Shown: in pieces, positions 17,328 through 24,797 of the stretch
Numbering within the stretch: position 1 is the first letter of the stretch
How the letters are laid out: the number at the start of each line of letters is the position of its first letter
Assembly (NCBI GenBank): GCA_016281605.1
Contig: JAEEJA010000019.1
Location: 34,792 to 98,791, forward strand
Direction: 5' to 3'
Length of the DNA stretch: 64,000 nucleotides
DNA from: Lachnospiraceae bacterium
GTDB taxonomy: Bacteria; Bacillota; Clostridia; Lachnospirales; Lachnospiraceae
Position numbers and translations under genes: made by a program
Notes under the pieces: generated by a model
What the model saw: the letters and a program-made list of their open reading frames with translations, nothing else
Database searches by the model: none
What the model was told of the DNA's origin: nothing

Positions 17328-19085
17328 ATGATTAAGTATAGATTAAAAAGAAGTATTACAGCTATTATGATAGCGTGTATGACCATTAGCAGTTCGTGCA
17401 TCCCGGCTGCTGATTCTCTGGCAGGGATGATAAATACTGCTTCAGAGGGTGAAGATATTAATAAAGACGCAATTTATGATGATTCAGATGTAGATGTAGC
17501 CGGTGAAGCTGACAGTAAGTTCATTATTCCTAAGGAAAAGAGTAAATATACCTTAAAGTACGATGACAGACTGACATTTGAAGAGAAGATAGAAAGAGTC
17601 GAAACAAAATCGGTAGATTCGTATAAGGTATCTTCACAGGAAAAAGATACAGAAGTAGTAAAGATTGATGAAAATGATAAGAATAAGCTAATTGCTACCG
17701 GTTGTGGTAAGGCAGAGGTTTTCCTTGCTTCGGGAGAAAAGAAAAAAATCAAGGTTAAGCCTGCCAGCATTAGTCTTGTTCTCATGGTCGGACAAAGTAA
17801 TATGGAGGGAAGCCCCAGTAATAAAGATATTATAATCCAGTACCAGCAGCAGTATATACTAAATGAAGAGGGGACGGTTTACAATACCTACGGTCCGAGT
17901 AATGGTTGGCATGCCAGGTATATCGGTAATTTTTCCGGTAATTCAGGATATCTGACAAAGGGTAGTGCAGGTGATTTTGTTCCTGATACTCTTACGGATA
18001 ATACAAGTGATAAGGAATGGGAGCATACCAACAATATCACAGATGCTCCGGGAGCGGTTGGTAAGACCGGTATAGACAGTGCATTTGCAAGTGAATGGTA
18101 TGACAAAACAGGTGAAAAAATATGGGTTGTTAATGCCGCACATGCAGGAAGTTCTATAACTTCATGGGATCCAAAATCAGGAAAAAACAATAACTTCTGG
18201 GAATCAGTTGCCCTCTATAAGGAATGTGAAAAGACATTAAATAAAGAGATTGAAGCCGGTCATTATAAGTTATCTTCTAAGGGATATATGTGGATGCAGG
18301 GTGAAGAGGACCATAAGATGAGCTTTGACAAATATTTAAAGCTATTTACACGTATGCATAAAAAGTATAAGGATGAGCTCAAGGGAAGTAAAAACTCTGC
18401 ATACAAAAATGTTTATAAGGATATAGATTTTGGTGGAGTTCTTATGGTAAGAGCGCATAAGAAACCTACCAGTATGATAGACCTATTATTGACAGGCCCA
18501 AGAAAAGCACTTTACTACATGTGTCAGTCAAACAAAGCAGAGTACAAGGATGTTTACCTTGCAAGTCAGCTTTCAGAAGTCTGGACAACTAATTCCGGAG
18601 TAAAGAATTACTTTAAAGAAAAGTATGGCAATACTAAGAAGTATGCAGAAAGAAACTATATGAGATCTGTTCAGCAGATGCCTACCAATCTTTCGCAGAT
18701 ACATTACACTATTCATTATTCACAGCTTGGTTACAATGAGTTAGGTAAGGATGCAGCCAAGAACATTCTTTATGCATCAGGTATTAAGAGTGCTCCAAAA
18801 AAAGGCGGTAAGGTTTCTCTTAAGATAGTTTCAGATGATGGATATACCAGTGCTTCTGAGCTGGAAAGCACTGAGTTATCATCCAACATGACCTTGCTTT
18901 GTAAGGTTTTCCCAACATGGAGAACTAAGAGTCTTTCGGTAGAGTATGATTCCTCCAGGCTGTCATACAGCAATCTGACAGCTAATTATAATCTTTCCGG
19001 AATACCTATTACATCAGCAGGAAGTGAGTATTCAATAAAGTATAAGGTTAAAGGTGGTAGTAAGAGCTACTCACCTGCTGGTTAA
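17328..19085 (+). CDS. Secreted SASA-family carbohydrate esterase
   Basis: Probably removes acetyl groups from plant or host polysaccharides outside the cell. A signal peptide (basic start, hydrophobic core, residues 1 to about 33) is followed by an acidic spacer and an Ig-like (Big_2-type) beta domain (about 60-145). The SASA/GDSL-like hydrolase domain (about 148-480) comes next. Its nucleophile is Ser157 in VGQSNMEG, and the late block QIHYTIHYSQLGYNELG would supply the catalytic His. A C-terminal beta domain (about 490-585) is Ser/Tyr rich. The family includes sialate-O-acetylesterases and CE6-type acetylxylan esterases; the substrate is not settled by sequence. There is no anchor motif. 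Confidence 0.82.
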   Translation: MIKYRLKRSITAIMIACMTISSSCIPAADSLAGMINTASEGEDINKDAIYDDSDVDVAGEADSKFIIPKEKSKYTLKYDDRLTFEEKIERVETKSVDSYKVSSQEKDTEVVKIDENDKNKLIATGCGKAEVFLASGEKKKIKVKPASISLVLMVGQSNMEGSPSNKDIIIQYQQQYILNEEGTVYNTYGPSNGWHARYIGNFSGNSGYLTKGSAGDFVPDTLTDNTSDKEWEHTNNITDAPGAVGKTGIDSAFASEWYDKTGEKIWVVNAAHAGSSITSWDPKSGKNNNFWESVALYKECEKTLNKEIEAGHYKLSSKGYMWMQGEEDHKMSFDKYLKLFTRMHKKYKDELKGSKNSAYKNVYKDIDFGGVLMVRAHKKPTSMIDLLLTGPRKALYYMCQSNKAEYKDVYLASQLSEVWTTNSGVKNYFKEKYGNTKKYAERNYMRSVQQMPTNLSQIHYTIHYSQLGYNELGKDAAKNILYASGIKSAPKKGGKVSLKIVSDDGYTSASELESTELSSNMTLLCKVFPTWRTKSLSVEYDSSRLSYSNLTANYNLSGIPITSAGSEYSIKYKVKGGSKSYSPAG

Positions 19086-19112
19086 GTTAGGCTCATTTAA
19101 AGTCTGACAGAT

Positions 19113-19165
19113 AAAAAAGCTGAGTCAATGTGAATTGATATATATCAATCGATGACTCAGCTTTT
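19113..19165. terminator. Bidirectional terminator between convergent genes
   Basis: AAAAGCTGAGTCA and TGACTCAGCTTTT form a 13-base stem around a smaller internal hairpin (ATTGATATATATCAAT). T-tracts follow on both strands, six on the - strand and four on the + strand. It serves the esterase (+) and the acyltransferase (-). Confidence 0.85.
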
Positions 19166-19174
19166 CTTAGTATT

Positions 19175-20320
19175 CTAATCTGTTTTCTTTATTTCTTCAC
19201 GTTTCTTCCCGATAAGGAAAGGACAATATGAATTTACAAATTGTATAACCCCCGCAGTCAGAAGCATCAGTTGAAGCAGTACAAAGAAGCATGCCCAAAG
19301 GTAGTTTGTATCGTAGTGCTTTGGTATGTATACATATCTTCTCCATCCGAGGAAGATGACAGCTTTAAAACCGAGAGCTGTATGAGTACACATTACTATA
19401 AGGCTGTTTTTGCCCCAGTATGAAAGTCCTTTAAGAGATACATATTGTGTTATGGCGTCCAAAAGAAAGATAGCTCCCATAGAACCTATGATTCCACAGA
19501 TATAGAATAATGGAATCACAGTGCCTTCTTTCAGTGTATTAATATCCACATGGTCATTTAACTGTGACAGCGGGATGTTAACAGCTGTAAGTAGTATACC
19601 CAAACCTAGTTTTATCTTTATGTTATCTAAACGCTTATAAAATGTGTATATTATGTATCCTGCACCTAAAAACCATGTAGCTAAAAGGCCTTTTCCAACA
19701 GCGTACGCCCATCTTGAAAATGCTTCATAAACGATGGAAGAGTGGCTTGCATGAGCATTGAGCCAGCCTAAGAAATGTTTGAAAAATGTTATGGAAAAAA
19801 CGCCTGCTATAGCATATAGAATCTGTATTGCTTTAGGACATCTAAGAAGAAAGTAAAAAACGATTTCTCCTATAAAGATTGTTGGTAAAAACCATAGTGA
19901 GTGGATTCCCTTTAAGAAGACAGAATCATATATTAATTTTATAACTTCTTTCTTTATTTCAGCAGAAGGAGTGTCTATAAGAGCAAGTCTTCCTGCGTTA
20001 TAGCCCACCGTAAGAATGCTGAATGAAATATAAGCGATTCCCAGATTCTTAAAAAGATTAAAGAGAAATTCTTTAAAGCTTCTCCTCTTGATAGAACCGG
20101 TATAGCTTAAAAGAAATCCTGATATGATGTAAAATATCGATACCTTAAATGATGACATCCAGTTATCAAGTGGATTTGAATAACTAGTAATATGTCCCAT
20201 CATAATCATGATTATACTTAAACCTTTAGCGGCATCAACATAGGATAACCGTTTTGGCTTTTTTTGTCCGAAATCAGCAGTATTAAATTGCTCCGGGTTT
20301 GTTGTACTTGTTTCGTTCAC
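19175..20320 (-). CDS. Acyltransferase family 3 membrane protein
   Basis: An integral membrane O-acyltransferase of the OafA/WecH/NodX group, which moves acyl (often acetyl) groups onto surface glycans. It opens with SYVDAAKGLSIIMIMMGHI, containing the conserved His of the family in the first helix. About ten hydrophobic segments continue to the C-terminus, with HSLWFLPTIFIGE as the typical mid-protein block. The start is chosen as GTG 20320 because GGAGGG lies five bases upstream; the track's ATG 20356 has no clear ribosome site and would add 12 residues. The target glycan is unknown. Confidence 0.85.
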   Translation of the reverse strand: MNETSTTNPEQFNTADFGQKKPKRLSYVDAAKGLSIIMIMMGHITSYSNPLDNWMSSFKVSIFYIISGFLLSYTGSIKRRSFKEFLFNLFKNLGIAYISFSILTVGYNAGRLALIDTPSAEIKKEVIKLIYDSVFLKGIHSLWFLPTIFIGEIVFYFLLRCPKAIQILYAIAGVFSITFFKHFLGWLNAHASHSSIVYEAFSRWAYAVGKGLLATWFLGAGYIIYTFYKRLDNIKIKLGLGILLTAVNIPLSQLNDHVDINTLKEGTVIPLFYICGIIGSMGAIFLLDAITQYVSLKGLSYWGKNSLIVMCTHTALGFKAVIFLGWRRYVYIPKHYDTNYLWACFFVLLQLMLLTAGVIQFVNSYCPFLIGKKREEIKKTD

Positions 20321-20387
20321 CTTTACCCTCCATGACGAAGCTATTTGATAAAGCATTATCAGTACTTCGACGCTTTACTCAGCTATG

Positions 20388-20416
20388 ATTATACTTTAGA
20401 AAAGAGAAACTTTCAA
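20388..20416 (-). promoter_or_regulatory. Sigma-A promoter of the acyltransferase
   Basis: On the - strand: TTGAAA, 17-base spacer, TATAAT. It is divergent from the promoter at 20467. Confidence 0.75.
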
Positions 20417-20466
20417 TGTAATTTATGTATTTTTAGTATATTTTTATACACAAAAGAATAATTTTG

Positions 20467-20475
20467 TGGTATAAT
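20467..20475 (+). promoter_or_regulatory. Extended -10 promoter
   Basis: TGGTATAAT, a TGn extended -10. Transcription would start near 20482 and give a leader of about 118 bases before the gene at 20600. Confidence 0.6.
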
Positions 20476-20486
20476 CCTAAACATCC

Positions 20487-20567
20487 GGAGCAGTTTTTCT
20501 ATGAATAATGTGATTGATTGGTTATTATTCAGTCTTTTTCTTTATTATAGAGATAAAAACTGCCTCC
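20487..20567 (+). ncRNA. Structured 5' leader
   Basis: GGAGCAGTTTTT (20487-20498) pairs with AAAAACTGCCTCC (20555-20567) in 12 pairs with one bulged C. Inside the loop GAATAAT (20503-20509) pairs with ATTATTC (20524-20530). The element starts only a few bases after the predicted start site. It does not match a riboswitch I know; it could be a regulatory leader or a small RNA. Confidence 0.5.
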
Positions 20568-20599
20568 AAATATTTATCGCAGAAAGGATGTATTTACTT

Positions 20600-20842
20600 A
20601 TGGAAAAGGAGATATGCAAACGTCTGTGTAAGAAAATCGGGGAAGATGATTTAAAGTCTGCGGGCCTTAGCGAATCCTCTATTGAGTATTTCAAGAGTTA
20701 CGGATATGAGATATGGGAACCGGTGGAGAAGGATAAGTACATATACGTATTTGAACCCGATGACACCAATCACTTGTTTGCTATGGAATTTTTATCATAT
20801 CAGGGTATGGATGAAGCTTTTCAGATTTGGAAAGACTTATAA
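20600..20842 (+). CDS. Small unknown cytoplasmic protein
   Basis: An 80-aa soluble protein starting MEKEICKRLCKKIGED and containing SYGYEIWEPVEKDKYIYVF; no family recognised. The 113-aa ORF in the track begins inside the structured leader and is rejected. AGAAAGGA lies 11 bases before ATG 20600; an ATG at 20589 would put the ribosome site too close. It may be controlled by the leader RNA. Confidence 0.6.
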   Translation: MEKEICKRLCKKIGEDDLKSAGLSESSIEYFKSYGYEIWEPVEKDKYIYVFEPDDTNHLFAMEFLSYQGMDEAFQIWKDL

Positions 20843-20893
20843 AAAAGATATTTAATATTTTTGTAAAATAAACTTTATTTTTATCAAATTAGA

Positions 20894-20902
20894 TGGTATA
20901 CT
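20894..20902 (+). promoter_or_regulatory. Extended -10 promoter of the PIN module
   Basis: TGGTATACT, 33 bases before the TTG start, with only a poor -35. Confidence 0.5.
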
Positions 20903-20935
20903 ACTTATATCTAATTAAAGAAGGACGGTGATCTT

Positions 20936-21379
20936 TTGAAGGTATACATTGATGACTCAGCACTACACAGATTAGTTGATGACAGAAGACTTCCGGAAGT
21001 GAAGTACGATCGCGAGCTTATGGTTATGCTCGTTGAGATTATTGAAAAGGGGAGCATGGATTTTATTGGAAGTGAAGTGCTCAATAACCAGATTAAAGAT
21101 ACTGAGGATGTTTTTAAGAGAACAGTTCTCGAAGTATTATACAGCATGACAAAGGAAGAAGTTAAGGTTACAAGAAATATCTTAGATCGTGCTGAGGAAA
21201 TCAGACGTAAGCTTGTAGGCATTCATTATATTGACAGCCTTCATATAGCTTGTGCAGAGGCCGGTGAAGTTGACGCACTTGTTACGTGTGATACCAGATT
21301 GGTGCTTTTAAGTAAGGGGATTAAGCTTAAAACAAGACTCTTAACCCTGCCACAATGGATGATGGAGGTGCTTAAATAA
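20936..21379 (+). CDS. PIN-domain protein, putative ribonuclease
   Basis: A 147-aa PIN-like fold of the VapC type. Acidic metal-binding residues appear in the expected order: Asp in VYIDDSALHR (residues 6-7), Glu in GSEVLNN (near 44), Asp in HYIDSLHIACAEA (near 100) and Asp in LVTCDTRLV (near 118). PIN domains are metal-dependent RNases and often toxins. The start is TTG, with AAGGACGGTG upstream. It shares one base with the start of a 64-aa gene (TAATG), so the two are translationally coupled. No antitoxin-type DNA-binding gene lies upstream, which is the usual vapB position, so a toxin role is not proven. Confidence 0.75.
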   Translation: MKVYIDDSALHRLVDDRRLPEVKYDRELMVMLVEIIEKGSMDFIGSEVLNNQIKDTEDVFKRTVLEVLYSMTKEEVKVTRNILDRAEEIRRKLVGIHYIDSLHIACAEAGEVDALVTCDTRLVLLSKGIKLKTRLLTLPQWMMEVLK

Positions 21380-21573
21380 TGGCTATGTCAAAAGAAGATG
21401 AAGCTCAGAGAAAGAGTATATTTGCTATAAAGAACAAGGTTGGTGTAGCTCTTGCCATAAAGTCTCTTGAAAAGTATGATAATGGCGGTAGTGGAGATTA
21501 TACAGCAGCAAAGTATGAGGGAGAACAGGATAATCCAAGTGATGAAGAAATCCGTAAGATGTACGGTTTCTAA
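21379..21573 (+). CDS. Small acidic partner coupled to the PIN protein
   Basis: A 64-aa protein (starts MAMSKEDEAQRK, ends EEIRKMYGF) whose ATG overlaps the stop of the PIN gene. It has a short predicted helix (FAIKNKVGVALAIKSLEKY), then a Gly/Asp-rich acidic tail. No ribbon-helix-helix, AbrB or HTH pattern is visible. The tight coupling suggests it works with the PIN protein, perhaps as an inhibitor. This is inferred from position alone. A strong terminator follows 65 bases later. Confidence 0.65.
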   Translation: MAMSKEDEAQRKSIFAIKNKVGVALAIKSLEKYDNGGSGDYTAAKYEGEQDNPSDEEIRKMYGF

Positions 21574-21637
21574 TGCAGATATTTATCCTTATTCCCGGTG
21601 AATATGGTTCTTATTACTTAGTTTCTTATATATATAT

Positions 21638-21673
21638 AAAGTCAGGCGAAGATTTTCTTCGCCTGACTTTTTT
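21638..21673 (+). terminator. Rho-independent terminator after the PIN module
   Basis: AAAGTCAGGCGAAGA / TCTTCGCCTGACTTT, a perfect 15-base stem with a 3-base loop, then TTTTTT. Confidence 0.92.
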
Positions 21674-21674
21674 A

Positions 21675-21702
21675 TGTCAAGACTCGCAAGCGAGTCTTGA
21701 CA
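21675..21702. repeat. 28-base perfect palindrome
   Basis: TGTCAAGACTCGC, an AA spacer, and GCGAGTCTTGACA: 13-base arms, no T-tract after either arm. One arm is repeated at 8850-8862. It sits between two terminators. It could be a REP-like dispersed element or a protein-binding site. Confidence 0.75.
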
Positions 21703-21710
21703 AACTAAAA

Positions 21711-21752
21711 ACCAACAACCCCGGCTTTTTTTATGAAGCCGGGGCTGTTGGT
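21711..21752 (-). terminator. Terminator of the PAS-GGDEF-EAL gene
   Basis: ACCAACA.CCCCGGCTT pairs with AAGCCGGGG.TGTTGGT (one A-C mismatch) and on the - strand is followed by TTTTTAG. It lies 22 bases beyond the stop of the - strand gene. Confidence 0.85.
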
Positions 21753-21773
21753 TATTTATAGGGATTGGATATA

Positions 21774-23456
21774 TTAGCATTTTTCAAGGGATTTGTATAA
21801 TTCTAAGTTCTTAAAGTCGTTAAGAATGACCGGAACAGAATAGAAGTATCCCTGAAAATTTGTGGTAGGATAATTTTTTATAATATCTCTCATATGAGAA
21901 GTTTCTATACCCTCTACACAAATTCCTAAATCTATATCTCTAGCGCACTTTGTTATGGCTTGGATTATAGATTGATCAACTCTATTATCTTCTAAGTTCA
22001 GTATAAATCCTCTGTCTATCTTTATGGTATCTACAGGTAAATCTTTTAGAAGCGATAATGAAGAAAAACCGGTACCAAAGTCATCCAGAGCAATCTTTAT
22101 GCCAAGAGACTTAAGGAAGATTATCTCATTTCTTAAAAATTCCATATCCAGAAGTCTGCAACGCTCTGTAAGCTCTATACAGAGGTTATGAGGCGGAAAA
22201 GATGTCTCTTCTAAGATACGAACCAAACTGCTTCTAAAATCACTTCTTTCCAATTGGGTATAGGCAATATTTACATTCAATATAAGGTCCGGATGTGTTT
22301 TTATTATATCTAAAGTCTCCTTAAAGGCTTCCTCAAAAATCCAATAACCTAATTCGACAAAAGAATCATCAGTCTCGAGCCAAGGTAAAAATTCACCCGG
22401 TGGAACTGTGCCGAATTCGTCACTTTTCCATCTAAGAAGAGTCTCCATTCCCGTAAGAGATTCATTTTGTGCTGAGACTATAGGTTGGAAGGTGAGATAA
22501 AAGCCTTTGCAGTTATTATCTATACAATTTCTGATTTCAGACATGAGCTCTATAGTACGCTTATTATTACTTAGATACTCATCCTTATAGAGAACAAATA
22601 CTCCATGTCGTTTGTGCTTAGATAAATCCAAAGCATAACGAGCACAGCTAAAAAGCACCTGAGGATCGGTCTTTGGATTATTTGAAATAACAGCTCCTGC
22701 AGCTATTCTAATTGGTATATGGATACCATTCTCCTTAATATCAGTATTTAATATCTTTTTAATGTTATTATGGTGGTCTTCTAATATTTTGGTGTTCATA
22801 TCCCCGGTAATTAGTGCAAATCGCATGCCATCCAAGCGATATAACATCAAGTCTGAACCTGAAGCATTGATATACTCATTTATCTTTTCAGCAACAGCAC
22901 GGAGAACATTATTTCCAAATGAATATCCATACATATCATTTATCTCATGGAAATGACGAATGCTGAATATCTCGAGAAGGAAGGTTTCATCTTCATCATG
23001 CCTTGTACGCATATTTTCGAAAAGAAAATACTGGTTGGGAAGTCCTGTGGTTGGATCAAAATTATCGGATATACCATGATTTGTAATTGTGCCAATAAAG
23101 AAAGATGGTTTTTCGTTATCATCTTTTATTATACGTCCGTCACAACTACAGGTTACATAATTTCCATCCTTATCCATGGCCCTGTAATTCATAATATGAG
23201 AAGAAGCTTCACCGGAAAAGATTTCTTCTATACTCTTGATATAGGAGTCTCTATCCTTTGGATGAATATGTGTAGCCCAAATCTCACCGGCTTTTTCCAT
23301 GGTTTCTCCGGGCAATCCAAAAAAATCCACTGCATTTTTAGACCATCTTGAAACATCTGTTTCGAGATCTGCAATAAATACATATCGACTTTTTGAAGTT
23401 GTGTTAATCGCATCACAAACCTTATAAATAAGATCCAGGTGATCGGTAAATTGCAT
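21774..23456 (-). CDS. PAS-GGDEF-EAL protein, probable c-di-GMP phosphodiesterase
   Basis: Probably hydrolyses the second messenger c-di-GMP. A PAS domain (about residues 15-130) is followed by a GGDEF-fold domain (about 135-295) whose signature is degraded to RLDGMRFALI, so it should not make c-di-GMP. The EAL domain (about 310-555) keeps the key residues: Glu in METLLRW (an ETL variant), Asn in LNVNIAY, ELTER, IALDDFGTGFSSL, TIKIDRGFI, VEGIET and QGYFYSVPV. No membrane helix. ATG 23456, preceded by GGGGTG seven bases upstream, is preferred over the track's start seven residues earlier. The PAS ligand is unknown. Confidence 0.88.
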   Translation of the reverse strand: MQFTDHLDLIYKVCDAINTTSKSRYVFIADLETDVSRWSKNAVDFFGLPGETMEKAGEIWATHIHPKDRDSYIKSIEEIFSGEASSHIMNYRAMDKDGNYVTCSCDGRIIKDDNEKPSFFIGTITNHGISDNFDPTTGLPNQYFLFENMRTRHDEDETFLLEIFSIRHFHEINDMYGYSFGNNVLRAVAEKINEYINASGSDLMLYRLDGMRFALITGDMNTKILEDHHNNIKKILNTDIKENGIHIPIRIAAGAVISNNPKTDPQVLFSCARYALDLSKHKRHGVFVLYKDEYLSNNKRTIELMSEIRNCIDNNCKGFYLTFQPIVSAQNESLTGMETLLRWKSDEFGTVPPGEFLPWLETDDSFVELGYWIFEEAFKETLDIIKTHPDLILNVNIAYTQLERSDFRSSLVRILEETSFPPHNLCIELTERCRLLDMEFLRNEIIFLKSLGIKIALDDFGTGFSSLSLLKDLPVDTIKIDRGFILNLEDNRVDQSIIQAITKCARDIDLGICVEGIETSHMRDIIKNYPTTNFQGYFYSVPVILNDFKNLELYKSLEKC

Positions 23457-23519
23457 AGCATCACCCCTATAAACCAATAAAAAAAATTAAATTGCTTTTT
23501 TTCTCGAATTAATGATATT

Positions 23520-23548
23520 ATTATATAACATAATTATAAAAAAATCAA
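23520..23548 (-). promoter_or_regulatory. Sigma-A promoter of the PAS-GGDEF-EAL gene
   Basis: On the - strand: TTGATT, 17-base spacer, TATAAT, 63 bases before the start codon. Confidence 0.7.
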
Positions 23549-23566
23549 GCTAGAAAGGAATTAAAA

Positions 23567-23992
23567 ATGGACATATATAGAAGAAAGGTAAATTATTATG
23601 ATACTGATCAGATGGGAATAGTACATCACTCTAATTATATCAGGTACATGGAAGAGGCACGTGTACACCTTATGGATGAAAACGGGATAGGACTTCCTGA
23701 GATAGAAAAACTCGGACTGGTTATACCGGTTCTTAGTGTAACATCAAACTTTTTACGTCCGGCTCACTTTGGAGAAGATGTTGAAATTCACACTTTTCTA
23801 ACCGGCTTCAGAGGTATAAAGTTTTCCTTCAGATATGAAATATATAATCCGGCAAATGGAGAACTGCTAAATACAGGAGAATCTTCCCATGGTATAGTAA
23901 AGGCTGATATGACTCCTGTAAAACTCAAAAAGGACTACCCTGATCTTTATGCAAAGCTCCTTGCTATATCCGAGAAATCCTTGACCAAATAA
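23567..23992 (+). CDS. Acyl-CoA thioesterase, YbgC/4HBT family
   Basis: A 141-aa hot-dog-fold thioesterase that hydrolyses acyl-CoA or acyl-ACP thioesters. The signature YDTDQMGIVHHSNYIRYMEEAR contains the catalytic Asp (residue 13) and matches the YbgC/4-hydroxybenzoyl-CoA type. The length is typical. AGAAAGGA before ATG supports the start. It is divergent from the EAL gene. Its 3' end contains the -35 box of the pentose phosphate operon promoter. The acyl substrate is not defined. Confidence 0.88.
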   Translation: MDIYRRKVNYYDTDQMGIVHHSNYIRYMEEARVHLMDENGIGLPEIEKLGLVIPVLSVTSNFLRPAHFGEDVEIHTFLTGFRGIKFSFRYEIYNPANGELLNTGESSHGIVKADMTPVKLKKDYPDLYAKLLAISEKSLTK

Positions 23993-24009
23993 CTCAGAAT
24001 ATGTATAAT
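23981..24009 (+). promoter_or_regulatory. Sigma-A promoter of the pentose phosphate operon
   Basis: TTGACC, 17-base spacer, TATAAT preceded by TG. The -35 overlaps the last codons of the thioesterase gene. It gives a leader of about 100 bases. Confidence 0.75.
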
Positions 24010-24025
24010 TAAAGATAGTTTTTTG

Positions 24026-24074
24026 GCCCGCGAGAAGAGACGAGATATTACCGATAGGCTTAATTTTCGCGGGC
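24026..24074 (+). ncRNA. Hairpin leader of the transaldolase operon
   Basis: GCCCGCGA (24026-24033) and TCGCGGGC (24067-24074) close a 33-base loop in the 5' untranslated region. It is GC-rich against an AT-rich surround and has no T-tract, so it is not a plain terminator. The ribosome site AAGGAGG (about 24100) lies outside. It matches no riboswitch class I can name. Confidence 0.45.
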
Positions 24075-24116
24075 AATCGTTACATAATCATATAATTTAA
24101 GGAGGACACGAACAAA

Positions 24117-24773
24117 ATGAAGTTTTTTGTTGACACAGCAGACGTCGAAGAAATCAGAAAAGCCAATGACATGGGAGTAATATGTGGTGTTACAACCAAT
24201 CCATCACTTATAGCAAAGTCAGGAAGAGATTTTAATGAAGTAATCAAGGAAATCACTGAGATAGTGGACGGACCTATCAGTGGTGAAGTTAAGGCTACTA
24301 CTCAGGATGCAGAGGGTATGATAAAAGAGGGTAGAGAGATAGCTGCGATACATCCTAATATGGTTGTTAAGATACCTATGACAGTAGAAGGCTTAAAGGC
24401 TACAAAGGCACTTGCTGCAGAGGGAATCAAGTGTAATGTTACACTTATCTTTTCAGCTAATCAGGCTTTACTTGCTGCAAGAGCAGGTGCAGCTTACGTA
24501 TCACCTTTCCTTGGAAGATTAGATGATATTTCTACTCCGGGAATCGATCTTATCGAGTCTATTTCAGCTATATTCGACAATTACCCGGAAATTAAAACAG
24601 AAATAATAGCTGCAAGTATCAGAAATCCTATTCACGTTACTGATTGTGCTCTTGCAGGAGCTGATATAGCAACCATACCATACTCAGTTATCGAGCAGAT
24701 GACACGTCATCCTCTTACCGATCAGGGTATTGATAAGTTTGTTGCAGATTATAAGGCAGTTTTCGGAGAATAA
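24117..24773 (+). CDS. tal: Transaldolase, small FSA/TalC type
   Basis: Moves a dihydroxyacetone unit between sugar phosphates in the non-oxidative pentose phosphate path. The 218-aa length, [11 protein letters not shown] start and [10 protein letters not shown]-like block are those of the fructose-6-phosphate aldolase/transaldolase subfamily. Schiff-base Lys85 sits in VVKIPMT, exactly the family position. True transaldolase versus FSA activity cannot be told with certainty, but the split transketolase immediately downstream favours transaldolase. AAGGAGG upstream sets the start. Confidence 0.93.
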   Translation: MKFFVDTADVEEIRKANDMGVICGVTTNPSLIAKSGRDFNEVIKEITEIVDGPISGEVKATTQDAEGMIKEGREIAAIHPNMVVKIPMTVEGLKATKALAAEGIKCNVTLIFSANQALLAARAGAAYVSPFLGRLDDISTPGIDLIESISAIFDNYPEIKTEIIAASIRNPIHVTDCALAGADIATIPYSVIEQMTRHPLTDQGIDKFVADYKAVFGE

Positions 24774-24797
24774 TATATCAGAATGGAGGAAGGTTTT

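Noticed and set aside
21573-21761. 62-aa ORF on + strand after the PIN module
   Set aside because: It runs through two terminators and the palindrome, has no ribosome site, and its sequence is the translation of hairpins.
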